A DNA stretch of 64,000 bases from Bacteroidota bacterium. Lineage in GTDB: Bacteria; Bacteroidota; Ignavibacteria; Ignavibacteriales; Ignavibacteriaceae. This document shows positions 1-9,524 of this stretch, one piece after another (position 1 is the stretch's first letter; each line of letters begins with the position of its first letter). A model generated the notes under the pieces. That model was not told where the DNA came from, did no database searches, and was given only the letters and a program-made list of their open reading frames with translations. Position numbers and translations under genes: made by a program. Location of the stretch: the NCBI GenBank assembly GCA_021777835.1, contig JAJYDC010000009.1, forward strand, positions 1 to 64,000, in the 5' to 3' direction.

Positions 1-1120
1 ATTTAAGCGGAGTACCTGCGGTGATATCTTTTGCGGGAATAGCCTTACCGGTGATCTTATTAAAAATATTTTTAGCATATTGCTTGGAGATCAATCCTTT
101 CTCGGGTACCGGATAAAAATCAGAATCACCAAGGTATTTGGTTCTATCTGCAAAAGCATATTTCATAGTTTCAACCAAATCATGGATATACTTACTGCTT
201 CCCCATTCTCCTTCTTTGAAATGAAAGTTTTCTAGAACATTAAGCATTTCAACTAATGCAATTCCTCCGGAACTTGAAGGAGGCATTGAAACTATTTTAT
301 ATCCGCGATATGTGCCATAAACCGGTTGACGCTCGACAGGGTGATATTTTTCAAGATCTTCTTTTGTTATGTAGCCGCCAAGTGCTTTAATTTGTTCCAC
401 TAACAGATCAGCAGTTTTTCCTTTATAAAAGCCATTACTTCCCTCTTCCTTAATAAGTTCAAGAGAATTTGCCAAGTCTTTCTGGAAAAACATATCACCC
501 GGTTTATACGGTTCGCCATGGTTTGCAAAGATTTTGAATGAGGATGGATATTTCTTAAAGTCATGGAGATAATTTTTAAATGATTCGGCGGTAGAAGTAT
601 CAAGTAAAAACCCATTTCTCGCTAGCTCTATAGCGGGCTGAATTACTTCAGATAAGTCCATAGTGCCATACTTATTAAGAGCGTAAATAAGTCCCGCAAC
701 ACTTCCGGGAACACCGGCAGAAGTAGTTCCTTGCTGGCTAAGGTTAGGGTCAAAGTTTCCATTTTTATCTAAGAACATATTCTTAGTAGATTTTAGGGGA
801 GCTTCCTCGCGGTAATCGATTGCAGTATTTTTCCCATTCTTAAGGTGAATAACCATATAACCGCCGCCGCCAAGATTTCCGGCGTATGGATAAGTAACGG
901 CGAGAGCAAAGCCAACAGCAACTGCGGCATCAACAGCATTGCCCCCTTTTTTGAGAATCTCCAAGCCTACATTAGTTGCTAATCCATTTGCGGAGGCGAC
1001 CATTCCATTTTTAGCTTCAACAGGTTGATTTATTTGTGCGCGAAGGGTTTCAAATGAAAATGAAATTAATAAAACGAATAATATTACAGACTTTTTAGAA
1101 CAAACTAATTTTTGCGTCAA
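1..1120 (-). CDS. ggt: Gamma-glutamyltransferase, partial (C-terminus beyond the window)
   Basis: The reverse-strand frame reads 373 codons of a gamma-glutamyltranspeptidase large-subunit region and runs off the left edge. It contains family-typical stretches such as GGNAVDAAVAVGFAL, NLGGGGYMVI, PGSVAGL and SMPPSSSGGIALVEML. The autoprocessing site and its nucleophilic threonine lie beyond the edge, so activity cannot be judged. I start it at a TTG (1120-1118) preceded by an AAGGA ribosome-binding site; this gives a hydrophobic secretion signal (SVILFVLLISFSF) as expected for this periplasmic or secreted enzyme, which hydrolyses or transfers the gamma-glutamyl group of glutathione. The start overlaps the end of the upstream MlaD-like gene by 26 bases, suggesting coupled translation. 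An ATG further inside would lose the signal peptide. Confidence 0.88.
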   Translation of the reverse strand, partial: MTQKLVCSKKSVILFVLLISFSFETLRAQINQPVEAKNGMVASANGLATNVGLEILKKGGNAVDAAVAVGFALAVTYPYAGNLGGGGYMVIHLKNGKNTAIDYREEAPLKSTKNMFLDKNGNFDPNLSQQGTTSAGVPGSVAGLIYALNKYGTMDLSEVIQPAIELARNGFLLDTSTAESFKNYLHDFKKYPSSFKIFANHGEPYKPGDMFFQKDLANSLELIKEEGSNGFYKGKTADLLVEQIKALGGYITKEDLEKYHPVERQPVYGTYRGYKIVSMPPSSSGGIALVEMLNVLENFHFKEGEWGSSKYIHDLVETMKYAFADRTKYLGDSDFYPVPEKGLISKQYAKNIFNKITGKAIPAKDITAGTPLK

Positions 1121-2009
1121 CTTTGAATCCTTTTTCTTTAAGCTGCTTTAGAATAATCTTAGTCAATTCATTTACTTGCTGCAGAGACTCAGTAAGATTT
1201 TGGTAAACCTTTGGATCGTATAATACTTTCCCGACATTATTCTGTTTATTCTTAATTTCATCAGTCAACCCGTTTATCTTTATAACAAGAGAGTCTGTAC
1301 TTTTCAAGACCTTTGCGGCTTCCTTAATAGTTTGGGACATATCACTTTTATTATCCGCAATAAAAGTTTTAGCTTCATCCGTTAAAGCAGCGCTATTTGA
1401 AGTAATTACTTTGATACTTGATAGATTTTCGTCGACTAAAATATTTAATTTATTAGTTAATTCGGTTAAGTTACTGAGGGATGCTTTCACATCTTTATTT
1501 ATTTGCTGATCAGTTAAATAATTATTCAGCGAAGTCAGAGTAACGTTTACATTCTTTACGATTTTCAATAAATCGTTCTGAGATGATCCCAACATTGACA
1601 TAACAGAAGCAACGTCGCCATAAAACACGCCGGTTTGGACTTGGTTATAATCAATAGGCTCGGGCGAAATACCTGGCTGAATATCTATTTTCTTACCGCC
1701 CATTAAATCAGTCATAGAAATCGCAAACTTTGCATCTTTTCTAAGGTCAACATCATTATCAAGATTGAGGTTCACGAATACTTTATTATCTTTCATTGAA
1801 ATACTTTCCACATGACCCTTGAGCACACCATTTACTGTGACATTATCGCCAACTGCGAGTCCCGAAACATCATTGAATTCGACACTAATTGATTTTTCTT
1901 TTGATGCCAGAGAAAAATTTTTTGCCCAGCCGAGAATCCATATAAAAAGAATAATACCGGCAATAAACATTACCCCAACTTTTATTTCTGTTTTTCTTTG
2001 GTCTTTCAT
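1095..2009 (-). CDS. MCE/MlaD-family lipid-transport protein
   Basis: This 304-residue protein has one N-terminal membrane helix (about residues 11-30, VGVMFIAGIILFIWILGW). An MCE domain (about 38-120) follows, with the characteristic VSGLAVGDNVTVNGVLKGHV stretch, and then a long helical, Asn/Leu-rich C-terminal region. MCE proteins are periplasmic substrate-binding parts of lipid transporters that keep outer-membrane lipid asymmetry; normally they sit beside MlaE permease and MlaF ATPase genes. Neither is visible here, so the partners must be elsewhere or beyond the edge. The ATG overlaps the stop of the upstream 117-residue gene in an ATGA junction, a sign of an operon. The family call is firm; the transported lipid is unknown. 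Confidence 0.85.
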   Translation of the reverse strand: MKDQRKTEIKVGVMFIAGIILFIWILGWAKNFSLASKEKSISVEFNDVSGLAVGDNVTVNGVLKGHVESISMKDNKVFVNLNLDNDVDLRKDAKFAISMTDLMGGKKIDIQPGISPEPIDYNQVQTGVFYGDVASVMSMLGSSQNDLLKIVKNVNVTLTSLNNYLTDQQINKDVKASLSNLTELTNKLNILVDENLSSIKVITSNSAALTDEAKTFIADNKSDMSQTIKEAAKVLKSTDSLVIKINGLTDEIKNKQNNVGKVLYDPKVYQNLTESLQQVNELTKIILKQLKEKGFKVDAKISLF

Positions 2010-2359
2010 TGTTTCACGTTTCGTTTTAAAAGTTCTTTAATATTTTTAAGATTTTCACGAGTGATAACGCTGTCATTTCCAAGTATAGTTTTAATAGAAT
2101 CCGCAAATTCGCCAATAGATTTACCGGAGGTTATATCATCCTTCTTTATTCCATTCACATAACTTCTAATTAATATTTTCAATGAATCCTTTTCAGGTGA
2201 ATCCTTAAACTTGTTAAAGTTTTCATCTAAGCTTCTATTGATAAAGTAACGCCCAGGCACTAAGATAAAATCGTTAAATCTATTCCGTATAAGATATGTA
2301 ATTACAGCCGTAATAATAGTTAAGGCAACAATTAACTTTACAAAACAACCCTTCTTCAT
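2006..2359 (-). CDS. Small membrane-anchored protein of unknown function
   Basis: I do not recognise this 117-residue protein. It has a single N-terminal hydrophobic segment (about residues 8-25, VKLIVALTIITAVITYLI), then a charged, mostly helical domain rich in Lys, Asp and Asn. It overlaps both neighbours by 4 bases (ATGA junctions), with the CNNM/CBS gene upstream and the MlaD-like gene downstream. It is therefore almost certainly co-translated with them and probably works at the cell envelope. No signal-peptide cleavage site or lipobox is evident, so it is most likely anchored in the inner membrane facing the periplasm. The translational coupling is the main support for this being a real gene. 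Confidence 0.7.
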   Translation of the reverse strand: MKKGCFVKLIVALTIITAVITYLIRNRFNDFILVPGRYFINRSLDENFNKFKDSPEKDSLKILIRSYVNGIKKDDITSGKSIGEFADSIKTILGNDSVITRENLKNIKELLKRNVKQ

Positions 2360-3648
2360 TTCTCTAATTCCGGCGGAAGTTTTTCAATATGGACTTTTTT
2401 AATTCTTTTATTAGATACTTCTTTTACCGTAAATTTATGATTTTTTAATATAAAAGAATATCCTTCCTTCGGAATATGTCCGGCATGGTATAATATTAAG
2501 CCACCGAGAGTTTCATAATCTTCATCTTCAGACGAGTAATCAGTTTCGAGTAAATCGTTTAATTCACTTACCGAAACTTTGCCAAGGACAACAAATTGGC
2601 CATCAGTAATTTTTGAATAAGGTGATTCTTCTTTATCATATTCATCTCTAATTTCGCCGACAATTTCTTCTAGAATATCTTCCATAGTAATTAGACCGGC
2701 AGTACCGCCATACTCGTCAACGACAATAGCGATATGCATTTTTTTCTCCTGAAACTCATACATCGTATCGTTTATCATTTTGGTCTGAGGGATAAATAAT
2801 ACTTTCCTAGCAATTTGTCTAATAGTGATTTGCTTTTTTAATTCTTCATTTTTCAGATAAGGAAGAATATCTTTTGCATAAATAACTCCTACAATTCTAT
2901 CAAGATCATTTTCATATAATGGTATTCTGCTATGCCCTGAGGAAGTAATTAGTTCCAAAAGCTCGGTAAAATTAGTATCAACATCTACTGAGATTATATC
3001 AACCCTAGGAGTCATTATTTCCTGGACAGTAACTGATTTTAAGCTAACGATGCTTTTAATTAATCCTTGTTCCTCTTCTTCAATAGTGCCTCTTTCCTGC
3101 CCGATGTCAGCAAGCTCTGAAAATTCGTCATGCAGAATAACTGAATTTGACTTACTAAACTTTATTTTTGAAATAGAAAGTTTTATAAATTCTGTAAGAA
3201 TTTCAGCCACAGGGTAAAAGATAACACTAGTCCAATAAAGCGGGATAGCCACAATTTTTGCAAGAGCGAGAGGTCGTTTTGAAGCCCACACTTTGGGCAC
3301 CAATTCGCCGAAAATAATGATAAGAATTGTCAGCAAAACAATTTCAATTGTAAGGACAATATTGGTTGAATATAGGGTAGAAGCGGCAATATCAAGAGCA
3401 ATTGAAACTGCAATAATAGAAGCTCCGACATTTGCAATAGTGTTTCCGATTAAAACAGTAACCAATAGTCTTCTCGGATGTTCAATCAAAGAATTAAGAT
3501 ACCTGTAAATAATTGGATTTGAGGAGAGATTTTTTTTTATTTTCTTTTTGTCTAGAGAAAATAGAGCTACTTCAGATCCGGAGAAAAAGGCGGATAGAAA
3601 GAATAAAAAGATTAAAAGTGATAATTTGTAATACCATTGTAATAACAA
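2356..3648 (-). CDS. CNNM/CBS-domain transporter-like membrane protein (HlyC/CorC family)
   Basis: The protein has 430 residues in the standard family order: an N-terminal CNNM membrane domain with about four hydrophobic segments (residues 1-190, including FFSGSEVALFSL), a CBS pair (about 205-325, with GHSRIPLYENDLDRIVGVIY and VVDEYGGTAGLITMEDILEE), and a C-terminal CorC_HlyC domain (about 340-425). Such proteins are often labelled hemolysins but are linked to magnesium or cobalt efflux, with the CBS pair sensing nucleotides. The start is a TTG at 3648 without a clear Shine-Dalgarno site, so the exact N-terminus is uncertain. It is the first gene of the overlapping cluster that continues into the small membrane protein, MlaD-like and ggt genes. 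The ion specificity cannot be read from sequence. Confidence 0.87.
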   Translation of the reverse strand: MLLQWYYKLSLLIFLFFLSAFFSGSEVALFSLDKKKIKKNLSSNPIIYRYLNSLIEHPRRLLVTVLIGNTIANVGASIIAVSIALDIAASTLYSTNIVLTIEIVLLTILIIIFGELVPKVWASKRPLALAKIVAIPLYWTSVIFYPVAEILTEFIKLSISKIKFSKSNSVILHDEFSELADIGQERGTIEEEEQGLIKSIVSLKSVTVQEIMTPRVDIISVDVDTNFTELLELITSSGHSRIPLYENDLDRIVGVIYAKDILPYLKNEELKKQITIRQIARKVLFIPQTKMINDTMYEFQEKKMHIAIVVDEYGGTAGLITMEDILEEIVGEIRDEYDKEESPYSKITDGQFVVLGKVSVSELNDLLETDYSSEDEDYETLGGLILYHAGHIPKEGYSFILKNHKFTVKEVSNKRIKKVHIEKLPPELEK

Positions 3649-3694
3649 ATATTGATAAATCCTGTATTAGTATATAAAATTTAAATAGTAGCCT

Positions 3695-3728
3695 ATCCTG
3701 CCCTCTTCGAATTAAGCGAGGGCAGGAT
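3695..3728 (-). terminator. Hairpin downstream of ssb
   Basis: A perfect 11-bp inverted repeat (ATCCTGCCCTC at 3695-3705, GAGGGCAGGAT at 3718-3728) flanks a 12-base loop, 15 bases past the ssb stop. It is followed on the minus strand by a mixed A/T stretch and not a clean U-run. It separates ssb from the CNNM/CBS operon and most likely ends the ssb transcript. Confidence 0.6.
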
Positions 3729-3742
3729 TGTTGAAAAATTAC

Positions 3743-4186
3743 TTAGAACGGAAGATCATTATTATTATCTACACTCATATCTGGTTCATTTGTATTTCCC
3801 CCGGCTGATGATTCATCTGAATATACAGCGCCTCCACCTTCACCACTACCTGAGCCGCTAGCTTCAAGCGGAATTAATTTTTCTGCTACAACTTCCGTTG
3901 AATATCTTTTAATACCTTCTTTATCTGTATAGTCTCTTTTTGTAAGTCTTCCCTCAATATAGAATTTCTTCCCTTTCTTCAAGTTATCCTTAAAATAGTC
4001 GGAAAGATTAAATGCAACAATATTGTGCCAGGTAGTTTCATTAACCCAATTACCATCTTTTCCTTTATATCCAGTAGTAGTTGCCAAAGAAAAATTGGAA
4101 ACGGAGACGTTATTATTTGTAAATCTTGTTTCAGCGTCTTTGCCTAAATTGCCGATTAGCATTATTTTATTTAACGAAAAAGCCAT
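3743..4186 (-). CDS. ssb: Single-stranded DNA-binding protein
   Basis: This is a 147-residue SSB of normal length. The OB fold fills residues 1-105 (MLIGNLGKDAETRFT, NETTWHNIVAF, KGKKFYIEGRL). A short Gly/Ser-rich linker follows (SGSGSGEGGG), then the acidic C-terminal tip ending DLPF, which recruits replication and repair partners. It coats single-stranded DNA as a homotetramer. The ATG has a strong GGAGG site 5 bases upstream. It stands alone, without the rpsF/rpsR neighbours that often flank ssb, and is closed by its own hairpin. The identification is firm. A second ssb elsewhere in the genome cannot be excluded. Confidence 0.96.
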   Translation of the reverse strand: MAFSLNKIMLIGNLGKDAETRFTNNNVSVSNFSLATTTGYKGKDGNWVNETTWHNIVAFNLSDYFKDNLKKGKKFYIEGRLTKRDYTDKEGIKRYSTEVVAEKLIPLEASGSGSGEGGGAVYSDESSAGGNTNEPDMSVDNNNDLPF

Positions 4187-4889
4187 TTATCCTCCGGTTG
4201 TTTTTATTTATATAAACACAATTTAATTTAATAATTCTATTGAATAAATACTATAAGGTTAATAAATATTTAATATGAGAATTAGGTAATTAACAAGTTC
4301 AATACTTGAATTGGAGTTGTAGTTATGGTCCCTTTTTCATAAATCCCCCTTTAAATTATCACTTAAGAAGTACAATAAATTCAATGCATAAGATAGCAGT
4401 ACAAATTGAATTCAAGAACGATGTGAGTAATCAGAATTTCATATAGTAATAAAATACAAAAGTCTATTATATCTGTCAATATTTTGAGCAGATGGATATT
4501 ACAATTTATAATATTACATGACATATTTTTAATCCATGAGCGGTTAATGTTGGACTATGAGAGCTTCGGAAATCCGAACTATTCACATACTTGAGTGTCA
4601 TAGCAAAGGGGAAAAAATAATTGTTAGTATGTTTTCAATATTGTAAAGTCGTACTTCCGACTAAATATTTTTAGGGACATAATTAGAGATATTAAAACAT
4701 TTTGCATTAGTCTTTGGTTAGATATTTTTCTTTTAATTTAATACTCAAAAATTGACCGGATAATTTTTAAACTTTGTGACGGAGATATGCATCTAAATCT
4801 TACATTTTCATAATATTAATAAAAGAAATAAATTATATTTCTCTTAAAATAAATTATTTTGGAAGTTATAAAATACAGGCTAATAAAGG
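4187..4889. other. Intergenic region, about 700 bases, no gene seen
   Basis: A/T-rich sequence between the divergent ssb and surface-protein genes. I see no open frame of note, no tRNA and no clear inverted repeat. It presumably holds the two divergent promoters, but no box is convincing enough to mark. Confidence 0.5.
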
Positions 4890-7800
4890 ATGAAATTGAG
4901 ACTATTAAAAACCGCTTACAAACAATTACTTCTATTACTTCCGGCAGTTCTTGTATTATTTTCGACAGCGCAGGCACAATATTTCGGAAGAAATAAAGTT
5001 ACCTATGATAGTTTTAATTTCAAGATTCTGCACACACAACATTTTGATATATATTATTATCCGGAAGAAAAAGAAGGAGTTGACTTTGCAGCGCGTTTAG
5101 CCGAAAGATGGTATAGACGCCACTCTGTATTGATGGATGATACATTAATGGGAAAGCAGACATTGATTTTATATGACGGATTCCCTCAATTCTCTGAAAC
5201 AAATGTCACGCAGGGTCAAATTGGTCAAGGTACAGGGGGATTCACGGAGCCGATAATGCGCCGAGTTGTTTTGCCTTTTGCAGGACCGCTTGATGAGACA
5301 AGTCACGTAATAGGACATGAACTTGTTCATGCATTTCAGTTTGATGTAACAAGCGCAAGACGCGATGATGGTAGTAAGGGCGGTTTTCCAATTGCTGCTC
5401 AAATGCCTTTGTGGTTTATTGAAGGTATGGCTGAATACTTTTCATTAGGTCCTGACGATCCGAATACAGCAATGTGGATGAGAGACGCTACTCTAAGGAA
5501 GCTCCCGGATATTTCCGATCTTATTAATCCGAAATATTTTCCATATAGATATGGTCAATCTTTGCTTGCATTTATGGGCGGGAAATGGGGCGACTATAAA
5601 ATTATAAGGTTATTAAGAGTTGCCGCGCGGCTTGGAAGTATGGATAAAGGAATTGATAGTGTATATCACATGAAGCCGGATTCGATATCAAAAGAATGGC
5701 ATCAAGCACTGCATACTGCTTATGATTCTTTGGCAAAGGTAACCTCCAGACCAGAAAACTATGGTAAAGAGCTAATCTCAGAGAAACAAGGCGGAGGTGA
5801 AATGAATTTATCTCCTGCACTAAGTCCTGACGGATCAAAGATAGTTTTGTTTTCATCAAAAGACTTATTTGCAATGGATTTATATCTAGCTGATGCGAAG
5901 ACCGGCAAGATTGAAAAGAATATATTTAGGAGTGAACTAAATACTCACCTACAGAATCTGGAGTTTATTAATTCTGCAGGGGCATGGAGCCCCGACAGCA
6001 AGCAATTTATATTTGCGGGTACAGTTGAAAATCGACCTATCCTTACAATAATAGACGTCAATGATGGGAAGGAAGTAAAGGAGATAAAGTTTCCCAAGCT
6101 TGCTGAGATTTTTAATCCTGCATGGTCACCTGATGGACGGTACATTGCATTTTCGGCATTAGCGAACGGCTTGTCTGATCTTTTCATGTACGACTTAAAG
6201 ACAGATTCTTTGAAAAGATTAACTAACGACGCATATGCTGACCTTCAGCCTGCTTTTTCGCCTGACGGAAAAACACTTGCTTTTGTTACAGACAGATTTA
6301 CGACACAGCTTTCCGATTTGAAATTAGGTAATTATCAACTTGCACTTTATGATATTAAATCAGGGACGATTAAACCCACCGGAAGTTTCAAAGACGGAAA
6401 GAACATTAATCCACAATGGTCACCGAACGGAAAAGACATTTATTTTCTTTCTGACAGAAACGGAATAACTAATATTTACAAATTAAATGTAAGTTCAGGG
6501 GATATAAAGCAAATTACAAATCTATTTACCGGAGTAAGCGGAATTACGGGACTAAGTCCTGCACTTTCAGTAGCAGCAAACAAGGAGTATATGGCTTACA
6601 GTGTATTCGATGATGGGAAATACAATATTTATTCAATTGATTCGCTTAAGATTTTGGATGGGAAACCTGAGATTCCTAAATATGCATTTACAAATCCCGG
6701 GGAACTTCCGCCGGTAAAAAGGTTTGGGAATGTGCTTACAAATAATTTAAGCGACCCGAATTTCGGATTGCCAACAGATACAACTTTTAAGGTTTCAAAA
6801 TATCATCCTACGCTAAGATTAAGCGGAGTAGGTCAGCCATCAGTCGGTGCGGGTGTTGATCAATTTGGTACTTATGTAGGTGGTGGTGTTGCGTTATTCT
6901 GGAGTGATTTGCTTGGTGATTATAATTTATCGACTGCGCTTCAAGTTGAATCCGGTAATGGGATAACAAATATATTTGGTTTTGTCGGTTATATGAACAC
7001 GAAGAACAGATGGAACTGGGGCGGAGTTGTTCAACAGGTACCATATTATATAACGGGATACAATATTGGTTACGCCATGGTAAACGGTACACCTGCTTAT
7101 GTAGAGCAGCAATACATTTATAAAGAAACCGACCGGGAGATATCCGGAATTTTAGCATACCCTTTTAATCAGGCTTTCAGGCTAGAATTAAGTGCAGGAT
7201 ACAGAAATATTAGCTTTGATAACGAGGTTATTACTCAAGCAACTTCGTTATATGACGGATCTGCTTTAATAAATAACACTCAGGCACTTCCACACGATGC
7301 TGCATTAAATCTGGCAACTTTTGACGCTGCGTTAGTATATGATAACAGCTACTTCGGTGCAACAAGTCCTTTACTCGGTACACGATTCAGGGTTGATGTG
7401 CAGCCGATTGTAGGTTCAATAAGTTGGGAAAATATACTCGTTGACTTCAGGCAATACTTTTTACCGGTAAAGCCATTTACAGTTGCAATAAGAATCCTAC
7501 ATGCCGGACGATATGGAAGCGGTTCGGATGATAATCGACTCTCCCCTCTTTTCTTAGGATACCCTGGGCTTGTAAGAGGTTACGACACACAGACCTTTAC
7601 TAATCAAGAATATGCAGATACTTCGACAGGTTCATTAATTAGCAGACTATTCGGGAGCAAGTTATTAATTACAAATCTAGAATTGCGATTTCCTCTTTTA
7701 GGTGTACTTGGGATAGGACCTGGTTATTACGGATATTTTCCTATAGAAGTAGCAGCATTTTATGATGCAGGAATTACGTGGACGAATGACTTAAAACCAT

Positions 7801-7958
7801 TTTTTCTAGGCGGCAGTGAAAAACCAGTTAGAAGTTATGGAGCGGCAATAAGGATAAATTTATTTGGATATGCAGTGGGTGAAGTTGATTATGTGCTGCC
7901 TATTGATCGGCCAGGAATTGGATGGCTCTGGGAATTTAACCTGACTGAAGGATTTTAG
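4890..7958 (+). CDS. Secreted peptidase-MA-like / TolB-propeller / surface-antigen beta-barrel fusion protein
   Basis: The 1022-residue protein begins with a signal peptide (LLLLLPAVLVLFSTAQAQ, cleaved near residue 30). Residues 35-250 resemble a gluzincin-type peptidase: HELVH at 143-147, followed by a WFIEGMAEYF segment with candidate third ligands E178 and E182. Residues 265-600 hold several TolB/PD40 propeller blades (SPDGSKIVLFSS, SPDGRYIAFSA, SPDGKTLAFVTD, SPNGKDIYFLSD). The last 400 residues are rich in aromatic alternation and contain LGYPGLVRGYDTQTF, resembling the BamA/TamA surface-antigen barrel. The product is thus probably an outer-membrane barrel carrying a propeller and a metallopeptidase. 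Substrate and direction of action are unknown. The AAAGG site abuts the ATG at 4890, so a TTG two codons later is a possible alternative start. Confidence 0.82.
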   Translation: MKLRLLKTAYKQLLLLLPAVLVLFSTAQAQYFGRNKVTYDSFNFKILHTQHFDIYYYPEEKEGVDFAARLAERWYRRHSVLMDDTLMGKQTLILYDGFPQFSETNVTQGQIGQGTGGFTEPIMRRVVLPFAGPLDETSHVIGHELVHAFQFDVTSARRDDGSKGGFPIAAQMPLWFIEGMAEYFSLGPDDPNTAMWMRDATLRKLPDISDLINPKYFPYRYGQSLLAFMGGKWGDYKIIRLLRVAARLGSMDKGIDSVYHMKPDSISKEWHQALHTAYDSLAKVTSRPENYGKELISEKQGGGEMNLSPALSPDGSKIVLFSSKDLFAMDLYLADAKTGKIEKNIFRSELNTHLQNLEFINSAGAWSPDSKQFIFAGTVENRPILTIIDVNDGKEVKEIKFPKLAEIFNPAWSPDGRYIAFSALANGLSDLFMYDLKTDSLKRLTNDAYADLQPAFSPDGKTLAFVTDRFTTQLSDLKLGNYQLALYDIKSGTIKPTGSFKDGKNINPQWSPNGKDIYFLSDRNGITNIYKLNVSSGDIKQITNLFTGVSGITGLSPALSVAANKEYMAYSVFDDGKYNIYSIDSLKILDGKPEIPKYAFTNPGELPPVKRFGNVLTNNLSDPNFGLPTDTTFKVSKYHPTLRLSGVGQPSVGAGVDQFGTYVGGGVALFWSDLLGDYNLSTALQVESGNGITNIFGFVGYMNTKNRWNWGGVVQQVPYYITGYNIGYAMVNGTPAYVEQQYIYKETDREISGILAYPFNQAFRLELSAGYRNISFDNEVITQATSLYDGSALINNTQALPHDAALNLATFDAALVYDNSYFGATSPLLGTRFRVDVQPIVGSISWENILVDFRQYFLPVKPFTVAIRILHAGRYGSGSDDNRLSPLFLGYPGLVRGYDTQTFTNQEYADTSTGSLISRLFGSKLLITNLELRFPLLGVLGIGPGYYGYFPIEVAAFYDAGITWTNDLKPFFLGGSEKPVRSYGAAIRINLFGYAVGEVDYVLPIDRPGIGWLWEFNLTEGF

Positions 7959-7978
7959 ATTCTTTCTTAAGAAAGGAT
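7959..7978 (+). terminator. Weak hairpin after the surface-protein gene
   Basis: ATTCTTTC and GAAAGGAT pair around a TTAA loop (one G-T pair), immediately after the stop at 7958. A short T-containing stretch follows. It is A/T-rich and weak. Confidence 0.35.
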
Positions 7979-8337
7979 TTGGTTATTCAATGTACGCGCG
8001 AGTAAGAATTACTAATGGGCTATTATAAGGCTAAGACAAATTAGTCAACGGCCAAATTAATCATGATACTGTTTCGTTTTGTATTTTCCAGTAAATTCCC
8101 CGATTAAAGTCTGAGCTACGTGGGAAAGTTCCGTTAGGCTCAGGTATCGGAAGTTAGCGTTAAATCATTCAAGAAAACTTTAGTGCTTGATACTATATCA
8201 AAGTAATAAGAATAGCTTTATATATCTTTAGGTAATATTGAATAATTTATTGCGTCCATTCGGCAAACTCACATTTTTATTTAAGAAATATTGTACTTTT
8301 GTCTAAGCATTTTTCCACATTTGTTATTAGGAACCAG
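7979..8337. other. Intergenic region, about 360 bases, no gene seen
   Basis: It separates the surface-protein gene from the aminotransferase. The only structure noted is a distant CTGAGC/GCTCAG pair (about 8110-8143), too short to interpret. It should contain the aminotransferase promoter. Confidence 0.4.
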
Positions 8338-9510
8338 ATGAAATTCGCTAAAAGATTAGATAGACTTCCCCCCTATCTTTTTGCTGAGCTTAACGCTATT
8401 AAATTAAAGAAGCGCCAGCAAGGGATAGACATGATTGATTTAGGAATGGGCAATCCGGATCAAGCAACTCCGAAATTTATCATAGATAAGTTAAAGCAGA
8501 CAATAGATGATTCGAAGACGCATCGCTATTCAAGATCGCAAGGTATTCCGGGAATACTTAAGGCAATATCGCGTAAATATAAGCGTGATTTTGATGTTGA
8601 TATTGATCCGGAAAAAGAGGCTGTGGCAACAATCGGAAGTAAGGAAGGATTGGCGCATTTATGCCTTGCTACGCTTGATGCAGGTGACGTAGTGCTTGTT
8701 CCAAATCCCACATATCCAATACATATATACGGCGTAATAGCTGCGGGAGCTAATGTAATTTCAATTCCGCTGAGTAAAGAGAACAATTTTGTGCCGGATT
8801 TATCTTTGATTACGCGGGATATGTGGCCTCAACCTAAAATGCTAATATTGAATTTCCCGGCGAATCCAACAACTGCAGTTGTTGATCTTGATTATCTAAA
8901 AGAGATAGTGGCATTTGCTAAAAAGAGAGATATGATAATTGTTCATGATATGGCATATAGCGATATAGTTTTTGACGGTACAAAAGTACCCTCAATACTA
9001 CAAGTGCCTGGGGCAAAGGAAGTAGCAGTTGAGTTTTTTACTATGTCCAAGAGTTACAATATGGCAGGATGGCGAGTTGGTTTCTGCGTAGGTAATGAGT
9101 TGATATGCAAGGCGCTTGCAAAGTTAAAGAGCTTTTATGATTATGGTATATTCACGCCTATTCAAGTTGCAGCAATTGCGGCACTTGACTCCCCTCCTTC
9201 GGTAACTAAGGCAATTGCAGAAGTATATACTAAGAGACGAGACGTACTGGTAGAAGGGCTTAACGGAGCAGGCTGGAATGTTCAAAAGCCGAGGGCAAGT
9301 ATGTTTGTATGGGCAGAGATTCCGGATAAATTTAAGGCTATGGGATCGCTTCAATTTTCCAAGATGCTTATTGATGAAGCAGAAGTAGTAACTTCACCGG
9401 GAGTGGCATTCGGTGAATATGGTGAAGGTTATTTAAGAATTTCTATGGTAGAAAATGAGCAGCGAATTAGGCAAGCGGTAAGGAATATAAAGAAATTAAC
9501 GGATAAGTAA
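8338..9510 (+). CDS. alaC: AlaC-type alanine/glutamate-pyruvate aminotransferase (PLP fold type I)
   Basis: I place the start at the ATG at 8338 (390 residues), because TAGGA precedes it at good spacing and the encoded KRLDRLPPYLF matches the N-terminus of E. coli AlaC. A TTG at 8299 would add 13 residues. AlaC-like segments run throughout: LGMGNPDQATP, TIGSKEGLAHL, VLVPNPTYPIHIYG, VHDMAYSDIVFDG and FFTMSKSYNMAGWRVGF, in which K238 is the PLP-binding lysine. AlaC makes alanine from pyruvate with glutamate as donor, in the cytosol. LL-diaminopimelate aminotransferase is a neighbouring family, but these signature stretches fit AlaC better. It lies 14 bases upstream of the IF-2B-like gene, so the two are probably co-transcribed. 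Confidence 0.88.
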   Translation: MKFAKRLDRLPPYLFAELNAIKLKKRQQGIDMIDLGMGNPDQATPKFIIDKLKQTIDDSKTHRYSRSQGIPGILKAISRKYKRDFDVDIDPEKEAVATIGSKEGLAHLCLATLDAGDVVLVPNPTYPIHIYGVIAAGANVISIPLSKENNFVPDLSLITRDMWPQPKMLILNFPANPTTAVVDLDYLKEIVAFAKKRDMIIVHDMAYSDIVFDGTKVPSILQVPGAKEVAVEFFTMSKSYNMAGWRVGFCVGNELICKALAKLKSFYDYGIFTPIQVAAIAALDSPPSVTKAIAEVYTKRRDVLVEGLNGAGWNVQKPRASMFVWAEIPDKFKAMGSLQFSKMLIDEAEVVTSPGVAFGEYGEGYLRISMVENEQRIRQAVRNIKKLTDK

Positions 9511-9524
9511 ATGCTAATGATTTA

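Noticed and set aside
8110-8143. CTGAGC/GCTCAG pair as a structured RNA
   Set aside because: The arms are only 6 bases and 20 or more bases apart, which is expected by chance.
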